Below, one piece after another: positions 5,497 through 8,364 of a stretch of DNA of 8,364 nt. The stretch is from Armatimonadota bacterium. Its GTDB lineage: Bacteria > Armatimonadota > Fimbriimonadia > Fimbriimonadales > Fimbriimonadaceae. How positions within the stretch are numbered: the first letter of the stretch is position 1; the number at the start of each line of letters is the position of its first letter. The notes under the pieces are model-generated. The model worked only from the letters and a program-made list of their open reading frames with translations, was not told the origin of the DNA and did no database searches. The position numbers were made by a program, and so were the translations under genes. The stretch spans positions 1 to 8,364 of the forward strand of contig JAEVZK010000145.1 of the NCBI GenBank assembly GCA_023392285.1. Reading direction: 5' to 3'.

Positions 5497-8164
5497 TATT
5501 CACCAACTTGCCCGGGACATAAATTTCTTTCCGAATGCTCTTGCCTTCCAGCTGCGCCTGCACCTTGGAGCTCGCTCGCGCCGCCTCTATGGCCTGCTGT
5601 TGAGAAACATCGGATGGCATTTGCAAAGTGTCTCGCATCTTGCCGTTCACCTGCACCGCAATGGTGATCGAGTCCTCGACCGCGAGAGCAGCTTTCGCGA
5701 CCGGCCAATCCAGGTGATAGGTGAAGCCTTCATTGCCAAGACTTGACCATAACTCATCCGCAGAGTGAGGTGCTGCAGGCGCGAGCAACCGCACAATTGT
5801 ATCGACCGCTTCGCTGCCAGACAAGCCGTAAGCCCGACTGGGTTCCTTCACCTGACCCTGCAGATCATAGATGGAGTTCACATACTTCATCAACCAAGAA
5901 ATGTAAGTATTGAACTGAAACTTTTCGATATCGTCGGTCACGTTTTGGATGGTCTGATGAGTTGCTCGTCGTAAGGCTTTGGCGTGCTCGTCCATCTCTT
6001 CCAAGTCGATCAGACCTTTCCAATCAGCTTCGTATTGCTGATTCAGTTCTTCAACCAACCGGAAAACTCTTGACAGGAACCGCACCGCTCCCTGCATGCC
6101 CTCATTGGACCACTCGACGTCCGCATTGAAAGGAGCCACGAACAACAGGTAGATGCGCAGAGCATCTGCCCCGTACAGTTCCTTAGCTTCATCGGGGGTC
6201 ACCACATTGCCCTTCGACTTGCTCATCCGCGCCCAGCGCCAGATGAGCTGATCTTCGGGAATCTCTTTGGCTTCGGCATAGGTCACCAAAACTCCCTCTT
6301 CCCCCACGCCCAGGCGTTCACCTTCCAGAGGCTTCCGGTAAGGCGTTAAGCCTAAAACCTGACCCTGATTTTCGAGCCGTTGGAATGGTTCCTTGACATT
6401 CACCAACCCTGCATCATGAAGCACCTTGGTCCAAAATCGCGCGTAGAGCAGATGCATCACCGCATGCTCAGCACCGCCAACGTAGCAGTCAACGGGCATC
6501 CAGTAATTTGCCGCCTTTTCCGACCAAGCCTGCTCCTCATTGTGTGGATCGCAAAATCTCAGGAAGTACCAGGACGAGCAGGCAAAGCCACCCATCGTGT
6601 CTGTTTCCCGTTTCCCAAGCCGTCCATCCAGGTCGCAGACGTTGACGAACTCATCGATGTGTGCCAGAGGAGACGAGCCATCGCCAGCCGGCTCGTAATT
6701 GTCGACCGGAGGCAGATACACCGGCAAGTCGCTCTCGGGCACCAGCTGAAGTTCTCCCTCGGCGCTGTGGATTACTGGAATCGGACAACCCCAGTAGCGT
6801 TGCCTCGAGATCAACCAGTCCCGCAGCTTGTACTGGATCTTGCGTTCGCCGATGCCCAGCGCCTCGATCCACTCGCCTAGCGCTCTCTGGCCTTCCTTGA
6901 CCTCGCAGCCCGTATACTCACCCGAGTTCACCATGACCCCGTCTTTGGACTCGAAGGGCAGTGATACCTTCTCATCGCCCTCTGAGGGCGCGATGACCTG
7001 AACCACGTCGATGCCGAAATTCTTAGCGAAGTCAAAGTCGCGCTGGTCATGGCCCGGCACCGCCATGATCGCCCCAGTGCCATAAGTGGCCAACACGTAA
7101 TCGGCGAGCCAAATCGGCACCTTTTTGCCATTAGCAGGGTTGATCGCGTACGCTCCGGTGAAGACGCCCGTCTTCTCGCGAGTCGTGGAGGTTCGGTCCG
7201 TCTCACTCAGGGTCTTCGCCTGTTCTCGATATTCGCGAATCGCTGCCTGATGCTCAGGCGAAACTCGGGCGCTAATCTGATCCACCAGGGCATGCTCTGG
7301 CGACAGCACGCAGAAAGTCATGCCGAAGATCGTGTCGATGCGCGTGGTGAACACATCGAAGGCAAGTTGCCGCTCACCTGATTTCACTTGAGCTGAAGGA
7401 TCAGCATCCAAGTCGAAGCGGGCATTCTCCTCCTTAACGGAATCCCCCGCAAACTGCACGCTCATACTAAACTGCACGCCTTCGCTGCGTCCAATCCAAT
7501 TGCGCTGCTGGGCTTTGATGCCGTCGGGCCAATCCAGGGTCTCCAAATCATCGATCAGCTGCTGCGCATAGTCGGTGATCTTGAAGAACCATTGCGGGAT
7601 CCACTTCTTCTCGACCAGCGCCCCCGATCGTTCCGCCCGCCCCGCAATGACCTCTTCATCGGCGAGCACAGTCTTGTCGACGGGATCCCAATTGACTGCA
7701 GCCAGCTTGCGATAAGCCAAACCTCGCTTGTACAGCAGTTCGAAGATCCACTGCGTCCATTTGTAGTAGCTCGGATCGCTTGACTTGAAGGAACGCGACC
7801 AGTCGTAGCTGATGCCGATCAAATCCATTTGCCGCTTGTAGTTCGCCGCATATTGGTCGATCATCGGCTCCGGATGGCTCTGCCTCTTGATCGCCTCATT
7901 CTCGGCTGGCAAACCAAAGGCGTCGAAGCCCATGGGGTGCAGGACGTTGTAGCCCTGCATGTATTTCATTCGGCAGATCACGTCCGTTGGCACATAATTT
8001 CGGCAATGTCCGACGCTCAGCCCTGCACCCGATGGATACGGAAAGAAATCCATTCCATAGAACTTCGGTCTGCCCTCTTCCTCGCGCGTGAGGAAAAGCT
8101 CTGCCTCCGCCCATCTCTGCTGCCATTTGCTTTCAAAGGTGGAGGGTTCGTATCGGTCGGCCAT
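5483..8164 (-). CDS. leuS: Leucyl-tRNA synthetase
   Basis: This class Ia synthetase charges tRNA-Leu with leucine in the cytoplasm. It is complete at 893 residues, slightly longer than E. coli LeuRS (860). Order of domains: Rossmann fold with PYPSGAGLSVGHCRNY (42-57) and WDAFGLPAE-like GFDAFGLPAEN (79-89); ZN-1-like segment (about 158-195); CP1 editing domain (about 228-425) with TTRIDT (273-278) and MAVPGHDQRD (367-376); KLRDWLISRQRYWG (446-459); CYVGGAEHAVMHLLYARF (560-577); a leucine-specific insert (about 604-640); the KMSKS loop as RMSKS (646-650); the anticodon-binding helical domain; and a C-terminal domain ending VQVNGKMRD...LVNIVAS. Oddities: Ser50 replaces the first His of HIGH, Arg646 replaces the first Lys of KMSKS, and NWDP/AERSG lack the zinc cysteines seen in some LeuRS. 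The ATG at 8164 has no Shine-Dalgarno site but starts a normal LeuRS N-terminus (DRYEPSTFESKWQQRW). A TPR lipoprotein gene overlaps its 3' end. Confidence 0.98.
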   Translation of the reverse strand: MADRYEPSTFESKWQQRWAEAELFLTREEEGRPKFYGMDFFPYPSGAGLSVGHCRNYVPTDVICRMKYMQGYNVLHPMGFDAFGLPAENEAIKRQSHPEPMIDQYAANYKRQMDLIGISYDWSRSFKSSDPSYYKWTQWIFELLYKRGLAYRKLAAVNWDPVDKTVLADEEVIAGRAERSGALVEKKWIPQWFFKITDYAQQLIDDLETLDWPDGIKAQQRNWIGRSEGVQFSMSVQFAGDSVKEENARFDLDADPSAQVKSGERQLAFDVFTTRIDTIFGMTFCVLSPEHALVDQISARVSPEHQAAIREYREQAKTLSETDRTSTTREKTGVFTGAYAINPANGKKVPIWLADYVLATYGTGAIMAVPGHDQRDFDFAKNFGIDVVQVIAPSEGDEKVSLPFESKDGVMVNSGEYTGCEVKEGQRALGEWIEALGIGERKIQYKLRDWLISRQRYWGCPIPVIHSAEGELQLVPESDLPVYLPPVDNYEPAGDGSSPLAHIDEFVNVCDLDGRLGKRETDTMGGFACSSWYFLRFCDPHNEEQAWSEKAANYWMPVDCYVGGAEHAVMHLLYARFWTKVLHDAGLVNVKEPFQRLENQGQVLGLTPYRKPLEGERLGVGEEGVLVTYAEAKEIPEDQLIWRWARMSKSKGNVVTPDEAKELYGADALRIYLLFVAPFNADVEWSNEGMQGAVRFLSRVFRLVEELNQQYEADWKGLIDLEEMDEHAKALRRATHQTIQNVTDDIEKFQFNTYISWLMKYVNSIYDLQGQVKEPSRAYGLSGSEAVDTIVRLLAPAAPHSADELWSSLGNEGFTYHLDWPVAKAALAVEDSITIAVQVNGKMRDTLQMPSDVSQQQAIEAARASSKVQAQLEGKSIRKEIYVPGKLVNIVAS

Positions 8165-8173
8165 GAAGTAATT

Positions 8174-8179
8174 AGTTTA
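8174..8179 (-). promoter_or_regulatory. Candidate -10 element (TAAACT) for leuS
   Basis: TAAACT on the minus strand ends 9 nt before the leuS ATG, which would place the transcription start within a few bases of it. The same hexamer lies near the peptidase start at 1560-1565. There is no matching -35 element, so confidence is low. Confidence 0.25.
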
Positions 8180-8206
8180 CTTTGCGTCCGCTCGGCTATC
8201 TTGGGG

Positions 8207-8221
8207 GCAACGCAACGCAAC
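8207..8221 (+). repeat. Three tandem copies of GCAAC in the leuS upstream region
   Basis: GCAAC occurs three times in a row. Two of the ACGCAA hexamers it creates (8210-8215 and 8215-8220) are reverse complements of TTGCGT at 8182-8187, nearer leuS. This allows alternative short pairings if the region is transcribed. Confidence 0.6.
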
Positions 8222-8278
8222 GCCGGGAGAGCAAGCTTCCACCGTGTAGAGGATAACCCTGACCCACACAAGCCAAGC

Positions 8279-8320
8279 CCGAATACCGAATACCGAACGC
8301 CGAACGCCGAACACCGAACT
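8279..8320. repeat. Heptanucleotide tandem array, six units of CCGAAYN
   Basis: The units are CCGAATA twice, CCGAACG twice, CCGAACA and CCGAACT, in perfect 7-bp register, followed after one extra base by a degraded unit CCGACCC (8322-8328). On the other strand each unit ends in TTCGG. It lies in non-coding DNA about 115 bp upstream of leuS. Variation is confined to unit positions 6 and 7, while CCGAA is invariant. Confidence 0.85.
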
Positions 8321-8364
8321 ACCGACCCCCCAATACTCGACACAGCGCACCGCACGCCGACCTA

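Larger units (their letters stand above)
8165..8364. other. Upstream region of leuS
   Basis: About 200 bp without a supportable gene. It holds a possible -10 for leuS, a short GCAAC triplication (8207-8221) and a heptanucleotide array (8279-8320). I saw no T-box signature (no TGGNACC-type motif), no terminator with a T-run and no tRNA. An open frame crossing it on the minus strand is low-complexity and starts within the repeats. Confidence 0.6.

Noticed and set aside
6380..6880. Plus-strand open frame of 166 codons inside leuS
   Set aside because: It lies wholly antisense to conserved LeuRS sequence and the translation has no family features.
6972..6996. Imperfect inverted repeat (TCATCG CCCTC t GAGGG cg CGATGA)
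   Set aside because: It lies inside well-conserved leuS coding sequence, has a 2-nt bulge, and is weak enough to be chance in GC-rich coding DNA.
8165..8230. T-box leucine riboswitch upstream of leuS
   Set aside because: The space is short, with no T-box core, no specifier stem and no terminator with a T-run.
8017..8355. Minus-strand open frame of 112 codons running from the heptamer array into leuS
   Set aside because: Its N-terminal part is translated 7-bp repeat and its C-terminal part is leuS out of frame.

Overview
This is an ordinary bacterial chromosomal segment. It carries six protein-coding genes in two opposing groups, with no RNA gene, CRISPR array or insertion sequence that I could see. 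The gene mix is an M3 oligoendopeptidase, a copper-amine-oxidase-N-domain surface protein with Ig-like modules, a PAP2 phosphatase, RsmG, a TPR lipoprotein and leucyl-tRNA synthetase. Together with the LeuRS sequence style and the scarcity of Shine-Dalgarno sites, it resembles Armatimonadota (Fimbriimonas-like). That placement comes from memory of family distributions and is tentative.

Layout. Positions 1-1553 (minus) hold the first ~517 codons of an M3-family zinc oligoendopeptidase that runs off the left edge. A 116-bp divergent intergenic region (1554-1669) separates it from a plus-strand cluster: a secreted, cysteine-free Ig-domain protein (1670-3367), a PAP2 membrane phosphatase 7 nt downstream (3375-3980), and the 16S rRNA methyltransferase RsmG, whose start overlaps the end of the PAP2 gene (to 4641). 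This cluster collides tail-to-tail, with a 9-nt overlap, with a minus-strand pair: leuS (8164-5483), followed with a 14-nt overlap by a TPR lipoprotein gene (5496-4633). The remaining 200 bp (8165-8364) is the leuS upstream region and contains a heptanucleotide tandem array.

How the genes relate. The plus-strand group joins a cell-surface protein, a lipid-phosphate phosphatase of the envelope and a ribosome-maturation enzyme, probably as a read-through transcription unit. The minus-strand pair joins a translation enzyme to an envelope lipoprotein, probably by translational coupling. No pathway links all of them.

The clearest unexplained signal is a perfect 14-bp inverted repeat with a TTCG loop (3401-3432) inside the first codons of the PAP2 gene, whose own start has no Shine-Dalgarno sequence. 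Secondary points are a duplicated Ig-like module in the surface protein, a Ser in place of the first His of the LeuRS HIGH motif, the 7-bp repeat array, and starts that may be leaderless. I found no convincing evidence of a new multi-gene system.
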